From NCBI GenBank assembly GCA_036881905.1, contig JBAJNN010000010.1, positions 1-64,000 on the forward strand: a DNA stretch of 64,000 nucleotides, given 5' to 3'. This document shows positions 28,131-37,611 of the stretch, piece after piece; positions within the stretch are counted from its first letter, which is position 1, and every line of letters begins with the position of its first letter. The position numbers and the translations under genes were made by a program. Below the pieces are notes generated by a model, which ran no database searches, had not been told where the DNA came from, and saw only the letters and a program-made list of their open reading frames with translations. Source of the DNA: JBAJNN01 sp036881905. Lineage in GTDB: Bacteria > Pseudomonadota > Alphaproteobacteria > Rhizobiales > Im1.

Positions 28131-28380
28131 ACGTTCAAGGTTAGGGCACGGGACGGATTTTGCCCCTGAACGGGAGAACGACTCGCTACCGTGTTGCACT
28201 CCAGAAAAGACGTCTTTGACGCGTTCGGGGGCGAAATTCGCCGCGCGTGACCAAGGAATATGGCGAAAATCACCCATTTCGGCGTCGTGAAAGCGTGAGA
28301 AAGAGCAAGCCCTTCTCAGCACTTTTCCTCCTGAAACCGTATTTCTCATACCGTGCTCCAACCTCAACTGTGAACAGGTC
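28131..28380. repeat. Second inverted-repeat element next to ligA (about 250 bp)
   Basis: Left end ACGTTCAAGGTTAGGGCACGG (first 21 bases with GTTCA..GTT..GCACGG) pairs imperfectly with the right end, which in reverse complement reads GTTCACAGTTGAGGTTGGAG then CACGG. It starts 5 bp after the previous element and ends at the ligA stop codon. No gene is visible inside. Confidence 0.45.
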
Positions 28381-30507
28381 CTAAGCCCCCACAAGAGCGA
28401 ACCAGCCGGCTTCGTCGATCACCGTGACGCCAAGCTCGCAGGCCTTGCGCAACTTCGACCCGGCGTCGGTGCCGGCAACGACCAAATCGGTCTTTTTCGA
28501 GATGCTGCTCGCCGTCAACGCCCCGAGATTTTCCGCCATGGTTTTGGCCTCCTCGCGCGACATCCGCTCGAGCCTGCCGGTGAACACCACCGTTTTCCCC
28601 GACACCGGCGAGCCGTTTGCCGCCGTCTCGACCGGAACGACCTCGATTTCGCCAAGCAGGCCCGCGATCACGGATCGGTTATGCGGTTCGCGGAAAAATT
28701 GAGCTAGAGAATCGGCAACGACGCGGCCAACGCCATCGATTCCGACAAGCGTCTCAAAATCTTTGGTCTCCGGCCCCATGCAGGCTCCGGACATGGCGCT
28801 GAGAAACTCCTCGATACCGTCATAGGACCGTGCCAGACGTCTTGCCGTGGTTTCCCCGACATGGCGAATGCCAAGCGCATGGATAAAACGATCGAGCGCG
28901 ATGACGCGCCGGGCATTGATTTCGGCAAACAGTTTTTTCACCGATTTTTCTTGCCATCCACGACGGTATTGACCGGGCTCACTGGGGATTTTGAGCGCAT
29001 CGCGCCGTTCCAGAGTGAAGATATCGACCGGACTTTCAATCAGACCGTTTTCATAAAAATCGGCCATGTGCTTTTTGCCCAGCCCCTCAATATCGAACGC
29101 ATGGCGCGAGACCAAATGCTTGCAGCGTTCCAGACGCTGCGCCGCGCAGATCAGCCCGCCGGTGCAGCGGCGCACCGCATCGACCCGGCCGGTCCGGCCA
29201 TCGCTCTCGCGCACCGCCTGGCTGCCGCAGACCGGGCACCGCGTCGGGAAAACGAAGGGCGCGCTGCCGTCCGGCCGTTTATCCGTTTCCACCGCCATGA
29301 TCTGGGGAATGACGTCGCCGGCGCGCCGGATCGCGACCGTATCGCCCACGCGCACATCTTTGCGCGCGATCTCGTCTTCATTGTGCAGCGTGGCGCTTGC
29401 AACCACGACCCCGCCCACCGTGACCGGCGCAAGCCTGGCGACCGGCGTCAGAGCGCCGGTGCGACCGACCTGGATTTCTATGTCGCGGAGAGTGGTTATG
29501 GCCCTCTCCGCCGGGAATTTATGGGCGACGGCCCAACGCGGACTGCGCGAGACAAAACCGGCGCGGGCCTGAAGATCGAGACGGTTGAGCTTGTAGACAA
29601 GGCCGTCAATATCATAGCCAAGTTGGGCGCGGATCGCCTCGATATGACGATAGGCGTTCAACAAATCCTCGGCGCATGAGCACAGTCTGGCCTGCGGATT
29701 GACCGGCATCCCCCAGCGTCTGAACGCTTCATAGAGCGCCCATTGGGTCTCGCCGGGCAACCGTTCCGCCTCGCCGAACCCATGGGCGAAAAACCGCAAA
29801 GGGCGCTCGGCCGTCACCGCAGGGTCAAGCTGACGCAAAGACCCGGCGGCGGCGTTGCGCGGATTGGCGAACGGTTTTGCCTCCGCTTCTTCCCGGCGCC
29901 GGTTCAGCGTGGCGAAAGCGGCGTGGGTCATATAGATTTCGCCGCGCACCTCAAGGATATTGGGCATGTCGGCAGCATTGATCCGGTGGGGAATATCATC
30001 CACGGTCATAATATTGGCGGTCACATTCTCGCCTTCATAACCATCGCCGCGGGTCGCCGCTGTGACCAGCTCGCCATGCTCGTAACGCAGGCCGATGGAA
30101 AGACCGTCAATCTTGGGCTCCGCGGTCAATTCCAGCCCATCGGCGTCTTGCAGCTTGAGAAAACGGCGAATGCGTCGCAGAAATTCCGCCACCTCCTCGG
30201 CATCGAAGACATTGGCGAGCGACAGCATGGGCACGCCATGGCGGATGGAGGAAAATTGCCGCGAAGGCGCGGCCCCGACCTTGAGACTCGGGCTGTTTTC
30301 GCCGACAAGGACTGGAAATCGTTGCTCTATCGCCTGTAACCGCAGGCGCAACGCATCATAGGCGGCGTCGGATATTTCCGGCGCGTCTCGTTGATAATAA
30401 AGCCGGTCGTGATGGGCGATGACGCCGCCAAGCCTTGCAAGTTCGCGTCTTGCTTCATCAACGTCAAGTTTATCGACCTCGATTGCGGCCGTATCTCCGA
30501 TGCTCAT
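28381..30507 (-). CDS. ligA: NAD-dependent DNA ligase
   Basis: Seals nicks in replication and repair using NAD. 708 residues. Order: Ia domain (YYQRDAPEISDAAYD), nucleotidyl-transferase with the adenylated lysine in EPKIDGLSIGL (about 120), OB fold, zinc finger with four cysteines (CPVCGSQ...C...C, about 420-450), helix-hairpin-helix repeats (FIHALGIRHVGETTARRLA), and a C-terminal BRCT domain (GKTVVFTGRLERMSREEAK). All key residues are present. It follows recN on the same strand with a 44-bp gap, a frequent arrangement in alphaproteobacteria. Confidence 0.98.
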   Translation of the reverse strand: MSIGDTAAIEVDKLDVDEARRELARLGGVIAHHDRLYYQRDAPEISDAAYDALRLRLQAIEQRFPVLVGENSPSLKVGAAPSRQFSSIRHGVPMLSLANVFDAEEVAEFLRRIRRFLKLQDADGLELTAEPKIDGLSIGLRYEHGELVTAATRGDGYEGENVTANIMTVDDIPHRINAADMPNILEVRGEIYMTHAAFATLNRRREEAEAKPFANPRNAAAGSLRQLDPAVTAERPLRFFAHGFGEAERLPGETQWALYEAFRRWGMPVNPQARLCSCAEDLLNAYRHIEAIRAQLGYDIDGLVYKLNRLDLQARAGFVSRSPRWAVAHKFPAERAITTLRDIEIQVGRTGALTPVARLAPVTVGGVVVASATLHNEDEIARKDVRVGDTVAIRRAGDVIPQIMAVETDKRPDGSAPFVFPTRCPVCGSQAVRESDGRTGRVDAVRRCTGGLICAAQRLERCKHLVSRHAFDIEGLGKKHMADFYENGLIESPVDIFTLERRDALKIPSEPGQYRRGWQEKSVKKLFAEINARRVIALDRFIHALGIRHVGETTARRLARSYDGIEEFLSAMSGACMGPETKDFETLVGIDGVGRVVADSLAQFFREPHNRSVIAGLLGEIEVVPVETAANGSPVSGKTVVFTGRLERMSREEAKTMAENLGALTASSISKKTDLVVAGTDAGSKLRKACELGVTVIDEAGWFALVGA

Positions 30508-30551
30508 TCCGCTTCATTCCTCCATTGCCGCGATAAAAGCCGTCCTGTCGA

Positions 30552-32228
30552 TCAATTCCCGCCGTCAAGCAACCGTTCCGCCTGCGCACGCGCTTCCTCG
30601 GTAATCGAGGCCGCGGACAACATGCGCGCAATCTCCTCGCGGCGTTGATGGGGGTCGAGGCTTTCGACCCATGTCAGCGTGCCCGTTCCATCCTCGCCGC
30701 CGCGGGTCTCCTTGGCAACGCGCATATGAGTATGGGCGCGCGCGGCAACCTGCGGCGAATGGGTGACCGCGAGAACCTGGAGCTTGTCGGCCAGCCGCGC
30801 CAGACGCACTCCGATCGCATCCGCGGCCGCCCCGCCGACGCCGGTGTCGATCTCGTCGAAAATGAGAAGCGGGGCGCCGCCGCGCGCGGCGAGCACGACC
30901 TTGAGCGCGAGCATCAAACGCGCCAGCTCGCCGCCAGAGGCCACTTTGATAAGCGGGGCCGGCGGCGTTCCGGGGTTGGTCGCCACATGGAATTCGACCC
31001 GATCAATTCCGCGTGGTCCGGCATGATTTTCATCCGCGTTCACGACAGCCTCAAAACGCGCCCGTTCCAGTTTCAGCGGCGGCAATTCAGCCATGACCGC
31101 TTCGCCGAGACCGGCGGCGACAGCCTTGCGTTTCGCGCTCAATGCCTGGGCACGATCAAAATACCGCTTGCGCAGCGTCGCACCCTCTTCATCAAGCCGT
31201 CCGGCCGTCTCCTCACTTTCCTCCAAGCCGCCAAGCTCGCGGCGAAACCGCTCAAGCAGCGCCGGAAGGTCGCACACCTTCACCTTGTGTTTGCGCGCCG
31301 CCGCGCGCAGGGCGAACAGGCGCTCCTCGACCCGGTCGAGTTCGGTTTGATCGAAGCGCATATCCCGACCGGCCCCGGCGATGGCGTCTTCCGCCTCTCC
31401 CATCTCCACCAGAACCCGATCGAGCGCCGAAACAACCTCATCGAGACGACCGCCCGCCTGCATCTGGAGGCGCTCAAGGCGTCGCAGCGCGCCACCAAGC
31501 CCGCCGGACGCGTCGTCACCGCCGCCCAGCGCCCGCGCGGCCTGCGACAAAGCGGATGTAAACTGCTCGGCATTCATCATCATCCGGCGGCGTTCGGCAA
31601 GATCTTCCTCCTCACCTTCACCCGGCGACAGCGCATCGAGCTCATTGACGGAATGTTCGAGAAAGGTCCGCTCGGCAAGGGCATGGCGGCGTTTTTCGTC
31701 ATGGGCGACCTGCCGGGCCTGCGCCGCGCGCCAGAGCGACCAGGCCCGCGCCACCGTCTCGCACTCACGGTCGAGACCGCCATAGATATCGAGCAGGCGG
31801 CGATGCCGCGACATATCGATCAAGGCGCGATCGTCATGCTGGCCATGAATTTCGCCCAGCACTGCGCCCAGCTTGCGCAAGAGGGTGATCGAAACCGGCT
31901 GATCGTTGAGCGTCGCCCGGCCGCGACCATCGCGGGACTGGTGTCTGCGCAGGATCAATTCGCCTTCCGTCTCTATCTCATGTTTTGCAAGAAGGTTGAA
32001 AACCGCATGATCGGGGGCAAGATCGAAACTGGCCGCCACCGTGGCCTTCTCGGCGCTGCGGCGGACCAGGGCGGCGTCTCCGCGCGCGCCGAGCACAAGG
32101 CCCAGCGAATCGAGCACGATCGATTTGCCCGCCCCGGTCTCGCCGGTGAAAGCGGTCAGACCGGCGCCGAGCGTCATATCCAACCGCTCGATGAACACGA
32201 CATTCCTGATCGAGAGCGAAGTCAGCAT
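30552..32228 (-). CDS. recN: DNA repair protein RecN
   Basis: SMC-like ATPase that helps join chromosomes during double-strand break repair. 558 residues, normal length. Walker A at GETGAGKSIVLDSLGLVLG (about 30), a coiled-coil middle (about 160-360), signature and Walker B at LLIFDEIDTGVGG (about 450) followed by the VTHSPQVAARA switch. It probably shares a transcript with ligA. Confidence 0.97.
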   Translation of the reverse strand: MLTSLSIRNVVFIERLDMTLGAGLTAFTGETGAGKSIVLDSLGLVLGARGDAALVRRSAEKATVAASFDLAPDHAVFNLLAKHEIETEGELILRRHQSRDGRGRATLNDQPVSITLLRKLGAVLGEIHGQHDDRALIDMSRHRRLLDIYGGLDRECETVARAWSLWRAAQARQVAHDEKRRHALAERTFLEHSVNELDALSPGEGEEEDLAERRRMMMNAEQFTSALSQAARALGGGDDASGGLGGALRRLERLQMQAGGRLDEVVSALDRVLVEMGEAEDAIAGAGRDMRFDQTELDRVEERLFALRAAARKHKVKVCDLPALLERFRRELGGLEESEETAGRLDEEGATLRKRYFDRAQALSAKRKAVAAGLGEAVMAELPPLKLERARFEAVVNADENHAGPRGIDRVEFHVATNPGTPPAPLIKVASGGELARLMLALKVVLAARGGAPLLIFDEIDTGVGGAAADAIGVRLARLADKLQVLAVTHSPQVAARAHTHMRVAKETRGGEDGTGTLTWVESLDPHQRREEIARMLSAASITEEARAQAERLLDGGN

Positions 32229-32372
32229 GGCCCCTTTATACCCGATGAGGGCAAAATACCCGAGAGGGATAAAAGCCAGCGAGCGGAACTAAAATATTCA
32301 TCGGGCGGCCCGCCACGGACCGATAAAGGCGTCATTTTTATAAGGCCGATTCGGGTGGGGTTCCAGACCCGG

Positions 32373-32711
32373 TCAGTCGCCTTCACCAGCAGCGGGAGAA
32401 AAATACTTCTCCAGTTTCCCTTCTTCGCCGTCGTGGGAATCGGCATCGGCCGGGGGATCCTTCTTAGCGGTGATATTCGGCCAGCGGCCAGCATATTTCG
32501 CATTCAACGCCAACCATTTTTCAAGGCCGGTCTCGGTATCCGGCTTGATCGCCTCGATAGGACATTCCGGTTCGCAAACGCCGCAGTCGATACACTCGTC
32601 GGGGTGGATCACCAACATGTTTTCCCCCTCATAGAAGCAATCCACGGGGCACACTTCAACGCAATCCATATATTTGCATCTGATGCAATTATCGGTGACG
32701 ACATAAGTCAT
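32373..32711 (-). CDS. fdxA: Ferredoxin, 7Fe-8S type (FdxA)
   Basis: 112-residue electron carrier. The N-terminus has C-x-x-C-x-x-x-x-C-x-x-x-C-P (CIRCKYMDCVEVCP) for a 3Fe-4S cluster and CIDCGVCEPECP for a 4Fe-4S cluster, followed by a 50-residue tail (KWLALNAKYAGRWPNIT) typical of the proteobacterial FdxA group. ATG 32711 has GGAG 7 nt upstream. The usual neighbour carD is not present here. Confidence 0.96.
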   Translation of the reverse strand: MTYVVTDNCIRCKYMDCVEVCPVDCFYEGENMLVIHPDECIDCGVCEPECPIEAIKPDTETGLEKWLALNAKYAGRWPNITAKKDPPADADSHDGEEGKLEKYFSPAAGEGD

Positions 32712-33017
32712 CTTCAACTCCGGACATTTTCGACCATGATCATCCCCGATGGGCCTGAAAACAGGGCAGGGGCTTAATACTACGACACGCTCCGACCGGT
32801 CCGCCAGCCCGCTTATGGGACCTGCGGGGAACCGTTTCGAACAAGGCCGGCTCAGGGTGTAGCCTAGGCTTGCTCGCGCCGCGCGCCAAGCCGTTTACGG
32901 TTTTCGCCGGGCCCTCACCTCCGTCCGGCGATCGCGGGCGGCATATGGCGGATCCCACGGGCGTGATTTGCCGAGCGACCGGCGGAAAGTCAAGCCTTGC
33001 CCACCACCTTGCCGATT
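32712..33017. other. Intergenic region without recognised gene
   Basis: About 306 bp upstream of fdxA and downstream of the Flp pilin gene. Open frames here are short and have no recognisable similarity. GC-rich; no clear hairpin or promoter box was picked. Confidence 0.4.
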
Positions 33018-33215
33018 TTAAGGATTCACACTCTCGCCGATCACCGGATCGCGGCTTGCCGGTTGCTTAGGAGTCTCGGCGAAAATAACACAGAGTTGGT
33101 CGCCGATGGTCAAAAGCACCGTGATGATCGCAACGGCCATACCCGCTGCAATCAGGGCATATTCGACTGCGGTCGCCCTGCGATCGGCTTTCCAAAAACG
33201 CATCGGCCCGGCCAT
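33018..33215 (-). CDS. Flp-type (type IVb) pilin
   Basis: 65 residues. A short leader is followed by RFWKADRRATAVEYALIAAGMAVA, matching the Flp pilin pattern of a basic leader, a glutamate five residues after the processing site and a hydrophobic helix. ATG 33215 has AGGGAGGG 8 nt upstream. No tad/cpa assembly genes are in the window, so it is an orphan pilin gene here. A perfect CtrA box lies about 100 bp upstream, as in the pilA promoter of Caulobacter. The C-terminal 20 residues are polar. Confidence 0.85.
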   Translation of the reverse strand: MAGPMRFWKADRRATAVEYALIAAGMAVAIITVLLTIGDQLCVIFAETPKQPASRDPVIGESVNP

Positions 33216-33635
33216 TGGCGGCACCCTCCCTGGAGTTCGGCGCAAAATCCCCCGGAGTTTCTCTTTGTTCCGGGACCGTCTCAATACGGATGCCGTGAGG
33301 GTTACGCTACTCTGTTTAATAAGCCCTTAAATTCAAGCCTAAATATTATATTTTATTATTCATTATTTTTAAAACTAATTTATATTAGTAAATGTAAAAT
33401 TCAGCATAAATTATTAATTACATTATGATCAATAAGATAATATAAATTATATCTGTCTTGCAATATGAACATCGTTTTATCCCAATATATTCGTGAACAG
33501 GCTGCCCGAAAAATTTACGGCACCGATTGTGCGCCGAAAATCGACACATGTTTGGGCTTCGCTTCCCAGCAGATGACAGGTTCCGATTCAAAGGCACGAA
33601 ATGAGCGAGCAAAAAGCCGGTCAGACCAATTGTAT
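33216..33635. other. AT-rich intergenic stretch
   Basis: Bases 33320-33470 are strongly AT-rich compared with the surroundings. The stretch holds the CtrA box and must contain the leftward pilin promoter. Short frames towards serC (33465-33719) show no similarity to known proteins. No cluster of DnaA boxes was found, so I do not call an origin. Confidence 0.4.
33316..33330. promoter_or_regulatory. CtrA binding site
   Basis: Perfect TTAA-N7-TTAA (TTAATAAGCCCTTAA), the consensus for the alphaproteobacterial cell-cycle regulator CtrA. It lies 101-115 bp before the Flp pilin start. Confidence 0.6.
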
Positions 33636-33665
33636 TTGACAGAAATCAACCGCTTCCGCTATCCA
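33636..33665 (+). promoter_or_regulatory. Candidate serC promoter
   Basis: TTGACA (33636-33641), an 18-bp spacer and TATCCA (33660-33665), about 55 bp before the serC ATG. Confidence 0.4.
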
Positions 33666-33720
33666 CCACAAGCGGCCTTTCCCAAGCGAGGGAGACCGAT
33701 GCCCGAAAGAGCAGGATAAT

Positions 33721-34899
33721 ATGACCGAGCCCATAAAAAAACCGGCCCTGCGACCGGTCGTTTCACGCTTTTCCTGCGGTCCTTGCACAAAATTTCCAGG
33801 CTGGAGTCCCGACATTCTTAAAAATGCCTGCCTTGGACGCTCGCACTGTTCGGCCAAGGGCAGGGAGAAGCTCAAACGCGCCCTTACCCTCACGCGCAAG
33901 GTCCTCCAGGCCCCGGATTCGCATCTTATCGCCATTGTTCCCGCCTCCGATACCGGGGCCATGGAACTGGCAATGTGGTCGCTTCTGGGGGTGCGTGGCG
34001 TTGACGTACTGGCCTGGGACGCTTTCGGCGCGCGTTGGGGCGATGATATCGTCAATCACTTGAAGCTCGTAAACGCCCGAATCATCGGGGCCGATTATGG
34101 GGCGTTGCCCGATCTCTCCGCCGTCGATTTCTCACGAGATGTGATTTTTACCTGGAACGGCACATCCTCCGGTGTGCGCGTTCCCGATGGCGAGTGGATT
34201 CCCGACTCCCGCCACGGGCTGACGATCTGCGATGCAACCTCGGCGGCGTTCGCGCAAAGGCTTGAGTTTCACAAGCTCGACGTGGTGACATTTTCCTGGC
34301 AAAAGGCTCTGGGTGGCGAGGCCCAGCATGGGATTCTGATTCTCTCGCCGCGCGCGGTGGAACGGCTGGAAAGCTATACCCCGCCATGGCCGCTGCCGAA
34401 ATTGTTTCGCATGACCAGGGAAGGCAAGCTCAATACCGAGCTGTTCGAGGGTGTGACGATCAACACGCCATCGATGCTGTGCGTTGAAGACTATCTCATG
34501 GCGCTGCAATGGGCTTGCGCCATCGGCGGGCTTGAGGCCCTGATCGCGCGCGCCGATGACAATGCCCGGATCATTGCCGAATGGGTCGGGCGAACGCGCT
34601 GGGTTTCCTTCCTCGCCCGGGATGTGGCCACGCGCTCCAACACATCGGTGTGTCTGAGACTGTCGGATGCAATATCCGAGGGTCTCTCGGCCCATGAGAT
34701 CGCCGCCTTGCCCGGGCGCATCGTATCGCTGCTTGAAGCGCAAGGCGTTTGTTTCGATATTGCGTCCCATCGCAACGCCCCTGCGGGTTTGCGAATCTGG
34801 TGCGGCCCGACGGTGGAAAAATCCGATATTGCGGCCCTGCCGGCCTGGCTCGACTGGGCCTTCGAGCAGACTTTGCGTGAACTGCGCTCCGCGGCCTGA
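33721..34899 (+). CDS. serC: Phosphoserine aminotransferase
   Basis: PLP enzyme that converts 3-phosphohydroxypyruvate to phosphoserine; also used in pyridoxal phosphate synthesis. 392 residues, the longer alphaproteobacterial form. Visible features: FSCGPCTKFPGW at the start, DTGAMELAMWSLLG for phosphate binding, DATSAAFAQRL and the PLP lysine in FSWQKALGGEAQHG, and NTPSMLCVEDYL. serA, its usual downstream partner, is absent; purA follows 105 bp later. Confidence 0.96.
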   Translation: MTEPIKKPALRPVVSRFSCGPCTKFPGWSPDILKNACLGRSHCSAKGREKLKRALTLTRKVLQAPDSHLIAIVPASDTGAMELAMWSLLGVRGVDVLAWDAFGARWGDDIVNHLKLVNARIIGADYGALPDLSAVDFSRDVIFTWNGTSSGVRVPDGEWIPDSRHGLTICDATSAAFAQRLEFHKLDVVTFSWQKALGGEAQHGILILSPRAVERLESYTPPWPLPKLFRMTREGKLNTELFEGVTINTPSMLCVEDYLMALQWACAIGGLEALIARADDNARIIAEWVGRTRWVSFLARDVATRSNTSVCLRLSDAISEGLSAHEIAALPGRIVSLLEAQGVCFDIASHRNAPAGLRIWCGPTVEKSDIAALPAWLDWAFEQTLRELRSAA

Positions 34900-35004
34900 G
34901 CGCGTTCCGGTTTACCACTGTCCTTACGGATTATCGAGCATAAGGATCAATTCCATAGCCCCCTGGCGTTTCGGCACGCGGACCGGGGCAAATGAGGAAG
35001 AGTC

Positions 35005-36297
35005 ATGGCCAATGTCGTGGTTGTCGGCGCCCAGTGGGGCGATGAGGGGAAAGGCAAGATCGTTGACTGGTTATCGCAGCGCGCCGATGTCGTCGTACGC
35101 TTTCAAGGAGGGCACAATGCCGGGCATACGCTGGTTGTGGGCGGTATCGTCTACAAACTGTCCCTGTTGCCGTCCGGTATCGTGCGCCACGGTAAACTGT
35201 CGATTATCGGCAATGGCGTGGTTATCGATCCCTGGGCGCTGAACGAGGAAATCATTCGATTGCGGCGGCAAGGCGCGGTCGTTTCACCGGATAATTTGCG
35301 GATTGCGGAAAATACGGTTCTTGTGCTGCCATTGCACCGCGAGCTTGATATTCTCCGCGAAGATGCCGCGGGCAAGGGGCTTATCGGCACGACACGGCGC
35401 GGTATTGCTCCAGCCTATGAGGACAAGGTCGGCCGGCGGGCCATTCGGGTCATGGATTTGGAGAACCGTGTCGCTCTGTCCACCAAGATAGACCGGCTCC
35501 TTGCCCACCATAATGCCTTGCGCCGGGGGTTTGGAGCAGCGGAAATTCCGGCTGCCGAGCTTTTTTGCAGTCTGGATCGGATCGCCGATACAGTCTTGCC
35601 TTACGCGGATCGGGTGTGGGCGCTGCTTGATCGGGCGCGGCGTGGCGGCAAACGGATCTTATTTGAAGGCGCGCAGGGCGTTATGCTCGATATCGACCAT
35701 GGGACCTATCCTTTCGTGACCTCGTCCAGCACCGTCGCCGCCCAGGCGGCATCCGGTTCCGGCATCGGACCGAGCGCCATCGACTACGTTCTGGGGATCG
35801 TCAAATCATACGCGACGCGGGTCGGCGAAGGCCCGTTTCCGAGCGAGCAGAACAATCGGAAGGGCCGTGAACTGGGCGATCGCGGCCACGAGTTCGGTAC
35901 GGTGACGGGCCGCCAACGTCGATGTGGCTGGTTCGATGCGGTCCTTGTCCGTCAGGCCATCAAGACCAGCGGAATTCACGGCATCGCCCTGACCAAGCTC
36001 GATGTGCTCGACGCGTTTGAGCAGATCAAGGTCTGCGTCGGCTACAGGCTTGAGGGAGAACGGATCGATTACCTGCCCTCCAGCGAGGAGGCGCAAAAAC
36101 GGGTCGAACCTGTTTATGAAACCTTTAAGGGCTGGGAGCAATCGACAAGGGGCGCGCGCAGCTGGACCGACCTGCCGGCGCGTGCCGTGCAATATGTCCG
36201 TCATATTGAGGAGTTGATCGAGTGTCCGGTCGCGATGCTCTCTACCAGCCCCGAGCGCGAAGACACCATACTCATGACCGATCCCTTTACGGATTAA
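35005..36297 (+). CDS. purA: Adenylosuccinate synthetase
   Basis: First committed step of AMP synthesis (IMP, aspartate, GTP). 430 residues. GTP loop GAQWGDEGKGKIVDWLSQ at the N-terminus, then FQGGHNAGHTLVV, GTTRRGIAPAYEDKVGRRA, FEGAQGVMLDIDHGTYPFVT and GVVTGR-like GTVTGRQRRCGWFD. SD GAGGAAGAG before ATG 35005. Confidence 0.98.
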   Translation: MANVVVVGAQWGDEGKGKIVDWLSQRADVVVRFQGGHNAGHTLVVGGIVYKLSLLPSGIVRHGKLSIIGNGVVIDPWALNEEIIRLRRQGAVVSPDNLRIAENTVLVLPLHRELDILREDAAGKGLIGTTRRGIAPAYEDKVGRRAIRVMDLENRVALSTKIDRLLAHHNALRRGFGAAEIPAAELFCSLDRIADTVLPYADRVWALLDRARRGGKRILFEGAQGVMLDIDHGTYPFVTSSSTVAAQAASGSGIGPSAIDYVLGIVKSYATRVGEGPFPSEQNNRKGRELGDRGHEFGTVTGRQRRCGWFDAVLVRQAIKTSGIHGIALTKLDVLDAFEQIKVCVGYRLEGERIDYLPSSEEAQKRVEPVYETFKGWEQSTRGARSWTDLPARAVQYVRHIEELIECPVAMLSTSPEREDTILMTDPFTD

Positions 36298-36424
36298 GGA
36301 CGCTTTCGTCACCCGATGAGGAGTCGCCGTTGCCCGCCAGCTCCCCGCACAACGAGGCGCACAAACGTTAAATCGGGGCCTCGCTCGGCGCATCCTCCCT
36401 GGATCAACGGGGTCGTTTCCGGCG

Positions 36425-36712
36425 TCATGAAAGAGGCTCTCCCTTCCCGGCCAAAAGCGCGTCGAGTTTGCCGGCGTCATTAAGCGCCCTTAGATCATCG
36501 AATCCGCCGATATGGCTCTGTGCGATAAAAATCTGCGGCACGGTATGACACCCGCCGGCCCGCTCGATCATCGCCACCCGGCCGGATTCGTCGCCGGTAA
36601 TGTCGATTTCCTCATAAACAAGCCCCTTGTCTTGCAAAAGCGCCTTGGCCGCATGACAAAACGGGCAAGTTTGCTTAGTGTAAATCGTTGCTTTGACCAT
36701 TCTCGCCATCAT
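36425..36712 (-). CDS. grxC: Glutaredoxin 3
   Basis: Small thiol-disulphide oxidoreductase using glutathione. Up to 95 residues. Active site TCPFCHAAK near the N-terminus, cis-proline motif HTVPQIFI, and glutathione-binding GGFDDLRALND. Three starts are possible (36712, 36709, 36700); ATG 36700 (MVKATIYTK) gives the most typical N-terminus. It follows comF by 56 bp in the same direction. Confidence 0.95.
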   Translation of the reverse strand: MMARMVKATIYTKQTCPFCHAAKALLQDKGLVYEEIDITGDESGRVAMIERAGGCHTVPQIFIAQSHIGGFDDLRALNDAGKLDALLAGKGEPLS

Positions 36713-36768
36713 CCATGTTTATCGATTGAGCTTCATTGCCCACCCATGAAGGGATATTCCCTTGACCA

Positions 36769-37590
36769 CTACACATGGAGCCGCGTGGGATCAAGAACAA
36801 GGGCGAAGACCAAAACGTCAACCGCCGCCGCACCGGATTCAAGGCAGGATCGCGCGCAAGAATCGGCGGTCGCGCCAGTGGTCAGCACATCGTCGACGAG
36901 GAGGATTCTACGCCCTCTCACGACCGCCCGCTTGTCTTTATCGATGCGAAACGCTCCATGCACATTTTGCCGACGACGACGATGGTCGAGACCGACCTGG
37001 GCGCGTGTCGCTCTGACTCGGTGCAAGAGTTCATTTTCGCATCGGCGATCATAATGGCAAGCAATCTCGCGGGCCAACAACGCCGATTGATTATAGCGCC
37101 GTTGCCATAGTCGCGTTCGATGCAGCGGCACCGAGGCCACTATATCGACCTCTCGTAGCAATTCACGCCCGGCGCGCACCATAAGCCGGGCCATGAACCG
37201 AACCACTTCATGGCGATCATGATATTTGAGCGCATGGACAAGTCCGCGCGATACATCGTCAAAAGCCGCGGCGGCGCGGGCGCGGGCAAAGGTCGCCGGT
37301 CGGGCGAGCGCGGCCGCGCTGTAGACCCCCTCACCTGGATCATAAGCGAAGGGCAGGCCGCGTTGGTCGCAGAGCGGAGCGTCGATCAGGGTCAATTTGC
37401 TCCAGCATGACGCACATAAGCCATTCTCGCGCCACAGCGGTTGCGCACAGGAAAAGCACTGACGCGGCATGACGCCGTCAAGAGCGGCGGCGCCAATAGT
37501 AACGATCCATGCGCCAAGCGATGAGCAAACCTCGCCGAGACGCTCGCCCCAGGCGCGAAACATATACGATCGTGTCGTAGAGTTACCCAT
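36769..37590 (-). CDS. comF: ComF family phosphoribosyltransferase-like protein
   Basis: 273 residues. N-terminal zinc-finger-like cysteines (CFSCAQPLW...CASCW) and a C-terminal PRPP-binding loop ILLVDDVLTTGATADSC. ComF is needed for DNA uptake in competent species; in alphaproteobacteria it usually stands next to grxC as here, and its exact role is unclear. All signature residues are kept. Confidence 0.92.
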   Translation of the reverse strand: MGNSTTRSYMFRAWGERLGEVCSSLGAWIVTIGAAALDGVMPRQCFSCAQPLWRENGLCASCWSKLTLIDAPLCDQRGLPFAYDPGEGVYSAAALARPATFARARAAAAFDDVSRGLVHALKYHDRHEVVRFMARLMVRAGRELLREVDIVASVPLHRTRLWQRRYNQSALLAREIACHYDRRCENELLHRVRATRAQVGLDHRRRRQNVHGAFRIDKDKRAVVRGRRILLVDDVLTTGATADSCARSCLESGAAAVDVLVFALVLDPTRLHV

Positions 37591-37611
37591 AGACGGTTCG
37601 TCAGCGATGAT

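Noticed and set aside
30645..32777. 710-codon open frame antisense to recN
   Set aside because: The other strand encodes a full-length RecN with all motifs; the antisense product resembles nothing and is a by-product of GC-rich codon use.
33320..33470. Replication origin in the AT-rich stretch
   Set aside because: AT-rich and 5 kb from parS, but no cluster of DnaA boxes and no dnaA, parAB or gidA nearby.
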